DNA of 14,998 bases from Calditrichota bacterium (lineage in GTDB: Bacteria > Zhuqueibacterota > Zhuqueibacteria > Residuimicrobiales > Krinioviventaceae): the NCBI GenBank assembly GCA_003818595.1, contig RPQV01000025.1, forward strand, positions 1 to 14,998, in the 5' to 3' direction. Made by a program: the position numbers and the translations under genes. The first letter of the stretch is position 1. Each line of letters begins with the position of its first letter. The notes beneath the pieces were generated by a model. The model was not told the DNA's origin and searched no databases. It worked only from the letters and a program-made list of their open reading frames with translations. Shown piece by piece: positions 1 to 7,874 of the stretch.

Positions 1-1082
1 GGATCCAGAATTTGGACTGTCGGTGTGTCTTTCTCCTCCTGTATTTTGGCCTGTTCATATTGTGGGTAAATGAATTCAAGCAGCATTTCCTGGATTTTAA
101 CTGATCGGAATAACCGCGCAAATTCTAATCCAATGGTGGGAATGTTGCCAAACGGGATGAGCATTTCATTATTGGCCTTTCCATTGGTGAAAGCCTGGCT
201 CTTTTGTTTCAGGCTGTTATATTGCGATTGCAGTTGTTTGAGTTCATTTTGGGCGCGGCGCAGCTCCGGATGAGACGGACTTTTCTCCAGTGATAAAACC
301 CCGACTTCCATTTCTTTCATTAATAGATTGGCTTTAACTTCAGCGATCGTTGAAATAATGGCTTTGGTCTGCTCTTCGAGAGAAACCATCCCATATTTTT
401 CCTGAAACACATGAAGCGAATCCTCCGCCAGCTTGAGATCATTAATGTTCTGCAGATAACGCTTTTCGATGAACACCCTCGTCCGTCGCGCTTTTTCAAG
501 TTTGACCACTTTATTGACGCTGTCTAATTTTTCAATGAAAAAATTGGCCATGTCTGTGCAGAGCTTTTTGGCCGACCTTTCGTCCTCTTTCCCGCAAAAA
601 GACGGCGTCTTGGCCCTGACGGTCAGGCTTAGGGTATTATCTTCGTTGATCTCAATGGTAATATTTTTGGACAGGATTTTTATGGTTTCCTGCATCGTTT
701 TCGTTTTGTATGTACTCTGCAGATCAAACCGCTTTATAACAGTTTCCTGCACCGTGCGCGAATTCAACAACGCCAAATAGAGGTTGGTCTCATCAGAAAG
801 GGTGCCCAATCCGAGTCCTAATCCCATTCCCCCAACCGGCAGACTGCTGATCAACGATGAAATGCCCAAATCCATTTGCTCTTCACTGGGCGGCAACAGA
901 GTGACCTTCGCCGAAAACCACTTGGGCACCATGAAGGTCATAATTGCCGTCAGAACACCGGTAATGAAAACCACCGTAATCATTGTTTTACGTCTTTGAA
1001 ATAACGTAAAAATAAAATCCACAAGTGTCAGATTTTTCTCAGCCATAACCACATTTGCCATGATATAATCAGATATTGACAT
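1..1082 (-). CDS. Wzz/GumC-like polysaccharide chain-length determinant (partial, 3' end off window)
   Basis: This is the N-terminal 360 codons of a polysaccharide co-polymerase; the frame is open to base 1, so the C-terminal transmembrane helix and stop lie outside. Translation gives a short cytoplasmic N-terminus (LVDFIFTLFQRRK), one membrane helix at about residues 34-52, the Wzz-type LLPP segment near residue 62, a Gly-rich loop (GGMGLGLGLGTL, about 84-95) followed by the NLYLALLNSRTVQE motif, a long charged coiled-coil, and a late LEFARLFRSVKIQE...YEQAKI...TPTVQ block typical of the GNVR region just before the second helix. Family members sit in the inner membrane and set the length of O-antigen or exopolysaccharide chains. 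The start is uncertain: ATG at 1082 has no Shine-Dalgarno, and ATGs at 1061 and 1046 would still keep the membrane helix. The gene is divergent from yggT. Confidence 0.87.
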   Translation of the reverse strand, partial: MSISDYIMANVVMAEKNLTLVDFIFTLFQRRKTMITVVFITGVLTAIMTFMVPKWFSAKVTLLPPSEEQMDLGISSLISSLPVGGMGLGLGLGTLSDETNLYLALLNSRTVQETVIKRFDLQSTYKTKTMQETIKILSKNITIEINEDNTLSLTVRAKTPSFCGKEDERSAKKLCTDMANFFIEKLDSVNKVVKLEKARRTRVFIEKRYLQNINDLKLAEDSLHVFQEKYGMVSLEEQTKAIISTIAEVKANLLMKEMEVGVLSLEKSPSHPELRRAQNELKQLQSQYNSLKQKSQAFTNGKANNEMLIPFGNIPTIGLEFARLFRSVKIQEMLLEFIYPQYEQAKIQEEKDTPTVQILD

Positions 1083-1096
1083 TTTTTAAGAAAAAC

Positions 1097-1124
1097 AATA
1101 TACAAGTTCACAAGCAAAAATCAA
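1097..1124 (-). promoter_or_regulatory. Candidate sigma70-type promoter for the Wzz-like gene
   Basis: Read on the minus strand, TTGATT (1119-1124) is followed after 16 bp by TATATT (1097-1102). Transcription would begin around 1090, leaving almost no leader before the ATG at 1082. That favours either a near-leaderless message or a start at 1061 or 1046. The hexamers are seen; promoter function is inferred, and FCB bacteria do not always follow the E. coli consensus. Confidence 0.35.
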
Positions 1125-1138
1125 ACTCAAGATTTTAA

Positions 1139-1167
1139 TTGATTTTTTAAATATGAAAAGCTATATT
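1139..1167 (+). promoter_or_regulatory. Candidate sigma70-type promoter for the yggT-lspA operon
   Basis: TTGATT (1139-1144) and TATATT (1162-1167) are separated by 17 bp, upstream of the first gene of the plus-strand run. The predicted start near 1174 gives a leader of roughly 90 nt. A weaker second candidate follows: TTGTGC at 1181-1186 and CATAAT at 1205-1210, 18 bp apart. Only the sequence match is seen. Confidence 0.4.
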
Positions 1168-1218
1168 AACCCTCTTTAAATTGTGCTAAATCATTTTAAA
1201 CCATCATAATAAGTGAAT

Positions 1219-1244
1219 CGCTGATCTTTCGTTTTGAATCAGCG
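1219..1244 (+). other. Stem-loop in the leader of yggT
   Basis: CGCTGAT (1219-1225) pairs perfectly with ATCAGCG (1238-1244) across a 12-nt loop, ending 17 nt before the yggT ATG. It has no following T-tract, so it is not a standard terminator. Because yggT has no recognisable Shine-Dalgarno, a leader structure could matter for initiation, but the role is unknown. Confidence 0.3.
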
Positions 1245-1261
1245 CGAATCGAACAGCCCCT

Positions 1262-1549
1262 ATGATAAAATCCATGATCTTACTCATCTCAAATCTTTTG
1301 CATATCCTGTTGACATTGTACGTCTATATGATCATTGCCCGAGCTGTAATCTCCTGGCTGAATCCGGATCCGACCCATCCGGCGGTTCGCTTTCTTCATC
1401 GAATCACCGAACCCCTGCTGGCGCCGGTTCGGAAACTTTTGCCGCCAATCGTCGGCTTGGATTTATCTCCGGTTCTCATAATTATGGCGATCTATTTGAT
1501 TGACCGAATTCTGGTATCAACTCTCCGGAGTTTTGCATATTTGAATTAA
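1262..1549 (+). CDS. yggT: YggT family membrane protein
   Basis: A 95-residue integral membrane protein. It has a hydrophobic N-terminal segment (about residues 5-32), then the family signature ISWLNPDPTHPAVRFLHRITEPLLAPVRKLLPP, whose WLNPDP turn and TEPLLAP-R-LLP stretch are characteristic, and a second membrane helix (about 68-86) ending in a conserved-looking IDRIL. Family members are inner-membrane proteins of poorly defined role, linked to cell division, osmotic protection or chromosome partitioning; they are often next to divIVA/sepF-type genes, as here (15 bp upstream of divIVA). It is the first gene of the plus-strand operon. No clear Shine-Dalgarno precedes the ATG. Confidence 0.92.
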   Translation: MIKSMILLISNLLHILLTLYVYMIIARAVISWLNPDPTHPAVRFLHRITEPLLAPVRKLLPPIVGLDLSPVLIIMAIYLIDRILVSTLRSFAYLN

Positions 1550-1564
1550 AGACGGAGAACTATA

Positions 1565-2248
1565 GTGAAACTCACACCATTAGATGTTCGGAAACAAGAA
1601 TTTAAAAAAGTCATGCGCGGCTACGATCCTGATGAGGTCGAAGCGTTTTTGGTGATGCTGGCTGATGAACTGGAAGTACACATACGCGACAAGAATCAAC
1701 TGAATGACGAGCTGATTAAACTTCGGACACAGCTGCGCGATTACCAGCGGGTTGAGAGTACCCTGCGCGATACCCTGGTCAAGGCGCAAAATACGGTTGA
1801 AGACTCGAGAGTGAATTCGAGAAGGGAAGCAGAAATCATCATCCATGAAGCAGAACTGCAGGCGGAAAACATCATCAAAGAAGCGCGCGAAGAGCTGATG
1901 AATATTCGGCACGAAATCAGCCTCCTCAGGGCGCAAAAAGAAGCCATCGCCAAGCGTCTTCGCCACATGCTGGAATCCCAAATCGAAATGCTCGAAGTGA
2001 TGGAGATCGAAGATTTCAAACACCTGGAGTCAAAAAGATCAGAGACCAACGAAAGGTATACCCAATTGCGACCGCAGACGCCCGGCGAAACGCCGACCAG
2101 AAGAGACTCTGTTTCGAATCGCTACGCCGATGAGGAAAAGCCGAGAATTGTGCGACCGGACACGCGCGGCAGCGGCCTAAATCTTTCGCGGGATATGCGC
2201 GATGTGCCGGAACAAAAACCGCCATCTCCGAAAACGGATTTAACCTGA
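1565..2248 (+). CDS. divIVA: DivIVA domain-containing cell-pole/division protein
   Basis: A 227-residue protein starting at GTG 1565, chosen because GGAGA (1554-1558) lies just upstream and the DivIVA motif begins at residue 3. Residues 3-29 (LTPLDVRKQEF, then RGYDPDEVEAFL) match the conserved DivIVA N-terminal lipid-binding domain. Residues about 30-150 are a heptad-like charged coiled-coil that should oligomerise, and about 155-227 form a Pro/Arg/Glu-rich, probably disordered tail. DivIVA proteins bind curved membrane and recruit division, chromosome or envelope-synthesis partners. At the position of the B. subtilis membrane-inserting Phe17 this protein has Met17, with Arg18 retained. It sits directly after yggT and 29 bp before an unknown envelope protein. 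Confidence 0.93.
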   Translation: MKLTPLDVRKQEFKKVMRGYDPDEVEAFLVMLADELEVHIRDKNQLNDELIKLRTQLRDYQRVESTLRDTLVKAQNTVEDSRVNSRREAEIIIHEAELQAENIIKEAREELMNIRHEISLLRAQKEAIAKRLRHMLESQIEMLEVMEIEDFKHLESKRSETNERYTQLRPQTPGETPTRRDSVSNRYADEEKPRIVRPDTRGSGLNLSRDMRDVPEQKPPSPKTDLT

Positions 2249-2277
2249 TCGTAACGTTACCATTCTATCCCTGTTTT

Positions 2278-2991
2278 ATGCGACAGTTTGTAATCAAATG
2301 GTCAGTTGTGGTATGGATAGCGGCAGCCCTGATGCTTGATTTCTTTCACTGCTCGGGGCTGCAAATGTCTCTACGCCCAGTTGATCTGAATCTGAATCAA
2401 ACCGTGGACATTCATCTCGTAGACGGCGCCTGCATTTCCGGAGTCATCGCACAAATGTCCTCCGATCGAATCGGCGTACTCACCGTCGACCGCAATATCA
2501 TTGAGCTGAATCGGGATACGATTGATTATATAACCGGACCAGAACCCATCTTTGATTCGCAAGGCATCCTGGTTCCGGAAAAAGATATAGAGTCAGTTCA
2601 AAATTCACTTAATCTAACAACGCATGCTGTGTTTGGAGGATTAATCTCACTTGGAGTTGGATTATTCTCCGGCGCTCTGTTGTCCGACCAAGTGTACAAG
2701 CCCGATAACGTTGAATTCATCGCCTCGGTCTCAGCCCTCAGTACTGCCTGTGGTGGTTACTTTTTCGCGCGATCAGGGGCGATTAAGGATCGTGAAGTCG
2801 CGATTGAAAAAATAATAAAGCAACGAAACGATCTGAGCTCGGATATCAGGCTGGCGGAAGAGGCAGATGAAAAATTGATCAGAGAGAGAATTGAAACGCT
2901 GATCCGCGAACAAAATGAAAAAAACCTGGAGATCGATTCACTCCGACGCGAAATCCGCGCACTGGATATGGAATCAGAAAACAGTCAATGA
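2278..2991 (+). CDS. Unrecognised envelope protein: signal/anchor, beta-barrel-like domain, membrane hairpin, coiled-coil
   Basis: I cannot name this 237-residue protein. Residues 1-24 look like a signal sequence (R2 and K7, then a hydrophobic stretch 8-23) followed by Cys25-Ser-Gly. This may be a lipoprotein, but FFHC is a poor lipobox. Residues about 42-88 resemble the small SH3/Sm-like beta-barrel repeats common in FCB proteins (VDIHLVDGACISGVI, later ELNRDTIDYI). Residues about 117-136 and 147-164 are two Gly-rich hydrophobic segments suggesting a membrane hairpin, and about 170-232 is a highly charged coiled-coil. No Shine-Dalgarno is evident at the ATG; M19 or M30 could be later starts. 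Its TGA overlaps the ATG of the next gene (ATGA, 2988-2991), so it is translationally coupled to purine salvage and lies inside the operon. Confidence is for being a real gene. Confidence 0.8.
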   Translation: MRQFVIKWSVVVWIAAALMLDFFHCSGLQMSLRPVDLNLNQTVDIHLVDGACISGVIAQMSSDRIGVLTVDRNIIELNRDTIDYITGPEPIFDSQGILVPEKDIESVQNSLNLTTHAVFGGLISLGVGLFSGALLSDQVYKPDNVEFIASVSALSTACGGYFFARSGAIKDREVAIEKIIKQRNDLSSDIRLAEEADEKLIRERIETLIREQNEKNLEIDSLRREIRALDMESENSQ

Positions 2992-3827
2992 AAACAGAGA
3001 CCACCACACTCAAAGAAAAAGTCATAACTGCGGCAGATTTTATTCGCGATCGGATGCCGATCCAGCCAGCTGTCGGCGTCATTTTGGGTACCGGTCTCGG
3101 CGACTTGGCCAACCAAGTCTCTCCCTCGTTAATATTGAAATACAGCGAGATTCCCTTTTTCCCGGAATCCACGGTTAAATTCCATGCCGGTCGACTCGTC
3201 ATCGGCGCCTTGCGGCAGAAACCGTTGTTCATCATGCAGGGTCGATTTCATTATTATGAAAATTATTCGATGCAGGAAATAACCCTCCCCGTCCGCGTGA
3301 TGCATCTGCTCGGAATAAAGACTCTTCTGATCACCAATGCTGCAGGCGGAATTCGTCCTCACCTCACCGCCGGAACGTTCGCGTTAATCTCTGATCATCT
3401 GAATTTAATGGGTGCGAATCCATTAGCCGGCCATTATGATGAATTTTTCGGGGAACGATTTCCGGATATGAGTGAGCCTTATAATCGCAAGCTGCGCAAA
3501 ACAGCCTCGGCTATTGCGGCAAAATTGAACATCAATCTGCCGGAAATCATCTACGCCGCTGTCAGCGGCCCAAGTTTTGAAACCCCGGCAGAGATCAGAA
3601 TGCTGCAGGCTTTGGGCGCAGATGCTGTAGGCATGTCGGTGGTACCGGAAGTTCTGGTCGCGCGTCAGTTGGGAATGCAGGTGCTGGCCTTGACCGCGAT
3701 TACGGATCAGGCACTCCCTGATTCCATGGCGTCCATCAGCCATGAACAAGTTTCCCAGATGGCCGCCGCAATGACACCGCAGTTTATACAGCTGGCAGAA
3801 ACCATCGTCGCACATCTTGAGAGTTGA
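2988..3827 (+). CDS. punA: Purine-nucleoside phosphorylase, class I (trimeric type)
   Basis: A 279-residue enzyme of the usual length for trimeric PNPs, which cleave purine ribonucleosides with phosphate to base plus ribose-1-phosphate in the cytosol. Visible motifs are ILGTGLG (32-38, phosphate loop), MQGRFHYYE (83-91, with His88), TNAAGG (116-121), SDHLNL (135-140), GPSFETPAEIRM (194-205, with Phe197 and Glu198 matching human Phe200/Glu201), ADAVGMSVVPE (211-221) and His252 (equivalent to human His257). At the base-selecting position, human Asn243, this protein has Asp240 (AITDQALPD), which may widen activity towards 6-aminopurines such as adenosine. It starts in the ATGA overlap with the preceding gene and ends 2 bp before the methylthioadenosine phosphorylase ATG, so the two phosphorylases are made together. 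Confidence 0.94.
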   Translation: MKTETTTLKEKVITAADFIRDRMPIQPAVGVILGTGLGDLANQVSPSLILKYSEIPFFPESTVKFHAGRLVIGALRQKPLFIMQGRFHYYENYSMQEITLPVRVMHLLGIKTLLITNAAGGIRPHLTAGTFALISDHLNLMGANPLAGHYDEFFGERFPDMSEPYNRKLRKTASAIAAKLNINLPEIIYAAVSGPSFETPAEIRMLQALGADAVGMSVVPEVLVARQLGMQVLALTAITDQALPDSMASISHEQVSQMAAAMTPQFIQLAETIVAHLES

Positions 3828-3829
3828 CC

Positions 3830-4693
3830 ATGGCGCGAACAGGTATCATCGGTGGATCCGGACTTTATGCGATCGAGGGCATGACGTATCTGGATGAGAT
3901 CAGAATCGAAACTCCCTTCGGACAACCTTCAGACGCCTTTTCCATCGGCGAATTCATGGGGCACGAAGTTGTTTTTCTACCTCGACATGGACGCGGGCAC
4001 ACGTTGTTGCCGACTGAAGTCAATTATCGAGCGAACATTTGGGGGTTCAAGAACCTCAATGTGTCGTCGATTTTATCTATTTCTGCCGTGGGTTCTTTGC
4101 GGAGTGATTATCGACCGACGGATGTGGTGATCATTGATAATTTCTTTGATCGTACCAATCAGGCGAGGAGCAACACTTTTTTTGGCCAAGGAATCGTCGC
4201 CCATATCGCATTTGCTCATCCATTGTGCGAACGCCTGCGGCGTCACCTGATCACAGCCGGCCGCCAAACCGAACAGACCATCCACGATCGGGGAATCTAT
4301 CTGAACATGGAAGGTCCCCAATTCAGTACTTTGGCGGAATCGCAAACCTTCCGTCAATGGGGTATGGATGTCATCGGCATGACGCAGATGAGTGAAGCTC
4401 GTCTCGCCCGCGAAGCGGAGATGTGCTACGCGACGATGGCATTGGTCACTGATTTTGACTGCTGGCACGAGGCAGAAACAGGAGGTACTGTTTCTGTGGA
4501 GATGATTATGAATTATATGAGCCAGAACACAATCACGGCAAAAGAAATTATCCGCCGAACTCTGCCGCTTCTGACGAACGAGGACGACTGCTCGTGTCAT
4601 CATGCGCTCGCCGGGGCAATTATTACGGACCGCTCTTCCTGGCCGGAAAACACCCTGACAAATCTGAAACCGATACTGAAGAAATATATCTAG
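3830..4693 (+). CDS. mtnP: S-methyl-5'-thioadenosine phosphorylase
   Basis: A 287-residue cytosolic enzyme that splits methylthioadenosine with phosphate to adenine and methylthioribose-1-phosphate, the entry step of methionine salvage and the route for removing a polyamine-synthesis by-product. Motifs from the N-terminus are IIGGSGLY (6-13), FLPRHGRGH (49-57), VNYRANIWGFK (64-74), SISAVGSL (83-90), TFFGQGIVAH (116-125), NMEGPQFSTLAES (159-171), DVIGMT (180-185), LAREAEMCYA (192-201) and TDFDCW (207-212), whose Asp residues recognise the 6-amino group. A C-terminal CSC motif (254-256) is present. I chose ATG 3830, 2 bp after the PNP stop; a TTG at 3824 is also in frame but less likely. It lies 9 bp before ileS. 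Confidence 0.95.
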   Translation: MARTGIIGGSGLYAIEGMTYLDEIRIETPFGQPSDAFSIGEFMGHEVVFLPRHGRGHTLLPTEVNYRANIWGFKNLNVSSILSISAVGSLRSDYRPTDVVIIDNFFDRTNQARSNTFFGQGIVAHIAFAHPLCERLRRHLITAGRQTEQTIHDRGIYLNMEGPQFSTLAESQTFRQWGMDVIGMTQMSEARLAREAEMCYATMALVTDFDCWHEAETGGTVSVEMIMNYMSQNTITAKEIIRRTLPLLTNEDDCSCHHALAGAIITDRSSWPENTLTNLKPILKKYI

Positions 4694-4702
4694 AGAAGGA
4701 CC

Positions 4703-7700
4703 ATGTACAAACAGTTTGAATCAAAACTCGCGGATATCGAAAAACAAATATTGACCTTTTGGGAAGAGGACAAGACGTTTTTGAGAAGCGTCGAGGAACG
4801 GCCGTCCGATAATCCATTTGTCTTTTTTGAAGGCCCGCCGACGGCCAATGGAAGACCCGGGATACACCACGTCGTATCGCGCACCATTAAAGATGCCGTT
4901 TGCCGTCTCAAGACCATGCAGGGATTTCGAGTCGAACGAAAGGCCGGTTGGGATACGCACGGTCTGCCGGTTGAAATCGAAGTTGAGAAAATGCTGGGAT
5001 TGGACGGGAAAGATCAAGTCATCGACTACGGCATCGCTGAATTCTGCGAACAATGTCGCACCAGCGTGTGGAAATACAAACAGGACTGGGATGAACTCAC
5101 GCGCCGGATGGGCTATTGGATTGATCTCGAGCATCCTTATATCACCTATACCAATGATTACATCGAGTCTGTATGGTGGATTCTGAAGGAATTTTGGAAA
5201 AAGGGATTAATTTACCAGGGTTTTAAGATACTGCCATACTGTCCCCATTGTGAAACGCCCCTGTCCGGGCACGAAGTTTCTTTAGGATATCAGGAGGTTA
5301 AAGACCCTTCAATATATGTCAAAGCCCGGATCATTGGACAGGACAACACCTACTTTCTCGTTTGGACCACGACCCCGTGGACGCTCATATCCAATGTGGC
5401 GCTGGCGTTGCATCCGGAAGTCAATTATGTCAAAGTAGGACACAAAGATCAATATCTGATCCTGGCTGAAGAACGACTATCGGTTCTGGAAGGCGCTTAC
5501 GAGATCGTCGAACGTTTCAAAGGCAAGCAGCTCCTTCATCTCGATTATGAACCCTTTTTTACGTTTGTCACGCCCGACAAGCGGGGGCATTACACCCTGC
5601 CCGGTGATTTTGTGACCACCACTGACGGCTCGGGTATCGTCCACATCGCCCCGGCGTTCGGAGAGGATGATTACCAGCTCGGGCAAAAGTTTGACCTGCC
5701 GATTATCCACCCTGTGGATAAAAGCGGAAAATTCATCGACGCCATTACGCCATGGGCGGGTAGATTCGTCAAAGACGCCGATGTCGACATTATGGTTGAT
5801 CTCAAGCACAGAGGCATCCTCTACCGTTCAGAAAAAATAACCCATAGTTATCCCCATTGTTGGCGCTGCAAATCGCCGCTGCTCTATTATGCGCGCAAAT
5901 CGTGGTACATCAAGACCACCGCCATAAAAGACAAACTCATTGCCAACAACCAAAAGATCAATTGGTACCCTAAAGAAGTCGGCTCGGGAAGATTTGGCGA
6001 ATGGCTGAATAATAATATCGATTGGGCGTTATCAAGGGATCGTTTTTGGGGGACGCCGCTGCCGATCTGGACGTGCCGTTCCTGCGACCATCAGGAGTGT
6101 ATCGGCAGCATTGCCGAGTTGACAGAAAAAGGGGTGGATGTCGACCCGAAACTGGATCTGCACAAGCCGACGGTGGATAATGTCCTCCTTCGATGCAGCC
6201 AGTGCAACGACCTCATGCAGCGCGCGCCTGAAGTGATCGACTGTTGGTTCGATTCAGGCAGCATGCCGGTGGCTCAATGGCATTATCCTTTTGAAAATAA
6301 AGAAATATTTGCGAAAAAATTTCCGGCAGATTTTATTTGTGAAGGCGTTGATCAAACGCGCGGATGGTTCTATTCCCTGCTCGTCATTGGGACTTTTTTA
6401 TTTGATCAGCCCACATACAAAACCTGTGTGGTCAACGATTTGATTTTGGATAAAGATGGTAAGAAAATGAGCAAGTCGGTGGGCAACACCGTCGATCCTT
6501 TCCGACTGATGGAAAAACACGGCGCAGATGTTCTCCGCTGGTATCTCCTGTCTGTCAGTCCGCCCTGGTTGCCGACGAAATTTGATGAAGAGGGCGTGAT
6601 CGAAGTCAGCCGCAAGTTTTTCGGCACCCTGACCAACACTTATTCGTTCTTCGCCATGTATGCCAATATTGATCAATTTGAATACGCGGCTGAAAAAAGA
6701 ATCGCTCCCGCGGACCGCGCTGAAATTGATCGATGGATTCTTTCTGAACTCAATTCTTTGACATCGCAGGTCAACGAGTTTCTGCAGAACTACGACTTGA
6801 CCAAAGCCGTTCGCGCAATAGCGGATTTTACGGTCGACGATCTTTCAAACTGGTACGTGCGACGCTGCAGACGTCGATTTTGGAAATCGGAAATGGGGCT
6901 CGACAAGCTGGCGGCTTTTCAAACGCTGCATGAGTGTCTGTCGATCATCTGCAGACTGGCGGCCCCGGTTGCTCCATTTTTATCTGAAGCCATATATCGA
7001 AATCTGAAACAAGATCAAAACCATAATCCGAACAGTGTTCATTTGACCAGCTATCCCTGCTGCCAGGATACCATTTTGGATTTTGTCGATGAAAACTTGA
7101 TCAAACGAATGAATCTCGTCAGACGTATCGTTGAACTGGGACGCTCCATTCGTAATGATGTCGGCATTCGGGTTCGACAGCCACTGCAGACTTTGTACAT
7201 CAAGGCGGCAGATGAGCAATGGCCTCAGTTGTTGAAAGGCATGGAAAATCTGATTGTTGAGGAGTTGAATGTCAAATCAATCAGTTTTGTGACCGATGAA
7301 GGTGAGTTGATGAGCTTGACGGCTGAACCGGTATTTAAAAAGCTTGGCCCCAAATTCGGCAAAGTTGTGAATCAAGCGGCGGAGGCGGTTCGTTCTTTTT
7401 CGGAAAAGGAGATCAAAAACATTCTCCGCAATGGCGGAGAGCGGCTGGTTATAGATGGTCACGAGGCCATGATTGTGCAGGATGATATCATCGTCAAGAG
7501 CGTGAACAAACCGGGCATCGCTGCAGCAGTCGATGGCGATTTAACTGCCGCACTATCGACGGAAGTCTCTGAGGAATTATTGTTTGAAGGGCTGGCGCGC
7601 GAATTTGTCAACCGAGTGCAGAACATGCGCAAAGACGCCGGTCTGGAAGTCACCGACCGCATCATCATCCATTATCAAGCGACGAAACAAATGGCAGCTG

Positions 7701-7840
7701 CCATTGAAAAACAGGCGACCTTTATTAAAAATGAAACGCTCGCTGCCGCGATTGTAACCGATCTGACGGCGGGAGGTTTTCAAAAGGAATGGAGTATTGA
7801 TGACCATTCCGTTGTTGTAGTTATCCTTAAAACAGAATAA
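4703..7840 (+). CDS. ileS: Isoleucyl-tRNA synthetase, type II
   Basis: A 1045-residue class I synthetase that charges tRNA-Ile. A good Shine-Dalgarno (AGAAGGA) precedes the ATG. The HIGH-type motif is the GRPGIHHV form (50-57) and KMSKS is at 588-592 within ILDKDGKKMSKSVGN. The CP1 editing domain shows WTTTPWTL (about 220-228) and GSGIVHIAPAFGEDDY (about 310-325). Zinc-type cysteine pairs appear in YCPHCETPLSGHEV, SYPHCWRC and the TCRSC/LRCSQC region. The C-terminal part lacks the Cys cluster of type I enzymes (no Cys after about residue 787) and resembles the DUF5915-type extension. Length, HIGH variant and C-terminus all point to the type II (eukaryote-like) form, which is typically insensitive to mupirocin. 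It sits mid-operon, upstream of the TraR/DksA-type gene. Confidence 0.96.
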   Translation: MYKQFESKLADIEKQILTFWEEDKTFLRSVEERPSDNPFVFFEGPPTANGRPGIHHVVSRTIKDAVCRLKTMQGFRVERKAGWDTHGLPVEIEVEKMLGLDGKDQVIDYGIAEFCEQCRTSVWKYKQDWDELTRRMGYWIDLEHPYITYTNDYIESVWWILKEFWKKGLIYQGFKILPYCPHCETPLSGHEVSLGYQEVKDPSIYVKARIIGQDNTYFLVWTTTPWTLISNVALALHPEVNYVKVGHKDQYLILAEERLSVLEGAYEIVERFKGKQLLHLDYEPFFTFVTPDKRGHYTLPGDFVTTTDGSGIVHIAPAFGEDDYQLGQKFDLPIIHPVDKSGKFIDAITPWAGRFVKDADVDIMVDLKHRGILYRSEKITHSYPHCWRCKSPLLYYARKSWYIKTTAIKDKLIANNQKINWYPKEVGSGRFGEWLNNNIDWALSRDRFWGTPLPIWTCRSCDHQECIGSIAELTEKGVDVDPKLDLHKPTVDNVLLRCSQCNDLMQRAPEVIDCWFDSGSMPVAQWHYPFENKEIFAKKFPADFICEGVDQTRGWFYSLLVIGTFLFDQPTYKTCVVNDLILDKDGKKMSKSVGNTVDPFRLMEKHGADVLRWYLLSVSPPWLPTKFDEEGVIEVSRKFFGTLTNTYSFFAMYANIDQFEYAAEKRIAPADRAEIDRWILSELNSLTSQVNEFLQNYDLTKAVRAIADFTVDDLSNWYVRRCRRRFWKSEMGLDKLAAFQTLHECLSIICRLAAPVAPFLSEAIYRNLKQDQNHNPNSVHLTSYPCCQDTILDFVDENLIKRMNLVRRIVELGRSIRNDVGIRVRQPLQTLYIKAADEQWPQLLKGMENLIVEELNVKSISFVTDEGELMSLTAEPVFKKLGPKFGKVVNQAAEAVRSFSEKEIKNILRNGGERLVIDGHEAMIVQDDIIVKSVNKPGIAAAVDGDLTAALSTEVSEELLFEGLAREFVNRVQNMRKDAGLEVTDRIIIHYQATKQMAAAIEKQATFIKNETLAAAIVTDLTAGGFQKEWSIDDHSVVVVILKTE

Positions 7841-7853
7841 TCATTATTGTCTC

Positions 7854-7874
7854 GCATTCCTCCAAATGGAATGC
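7854..7874 (+). other. Stem-loop between ileS and the TraR/DksA gene
   Basis: GCATTCC (7854-7860) and GGAATGC (7868-7874) form a perfect 7-bp stem with a 7-nt loop in the 56-nt gap. The downstream tract is only three T residues, so it is at best a weak terminator or attenuator; RNA processing or stabilisation is equally possible. It ends about a dozen bases before the next gene's Shine-Dalgarno. Confidence 0.4.

Noticed and set aside
1..6. Window begins exactly at a BamHI site (GGATCC)
   Set aside because: Could hint at a clone end, but the bases encode the expected family sequence (LD, then a likely P) in the Wzz-like gene, so no junction or artefact is supported.
469..780. 103-codon plus-strand frame
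   Set aside because: It is antisense to the partial Wzz-like gene, whose translation matches its family throughout; the plus frame has no domain signature.
2251..2260. Perfect 10-bp palindrome GTAACGTTAC after divIVA
   Set aside because: Short, no extended symmetry or T-tract; expected by chance at this length and inside an apparent operon.
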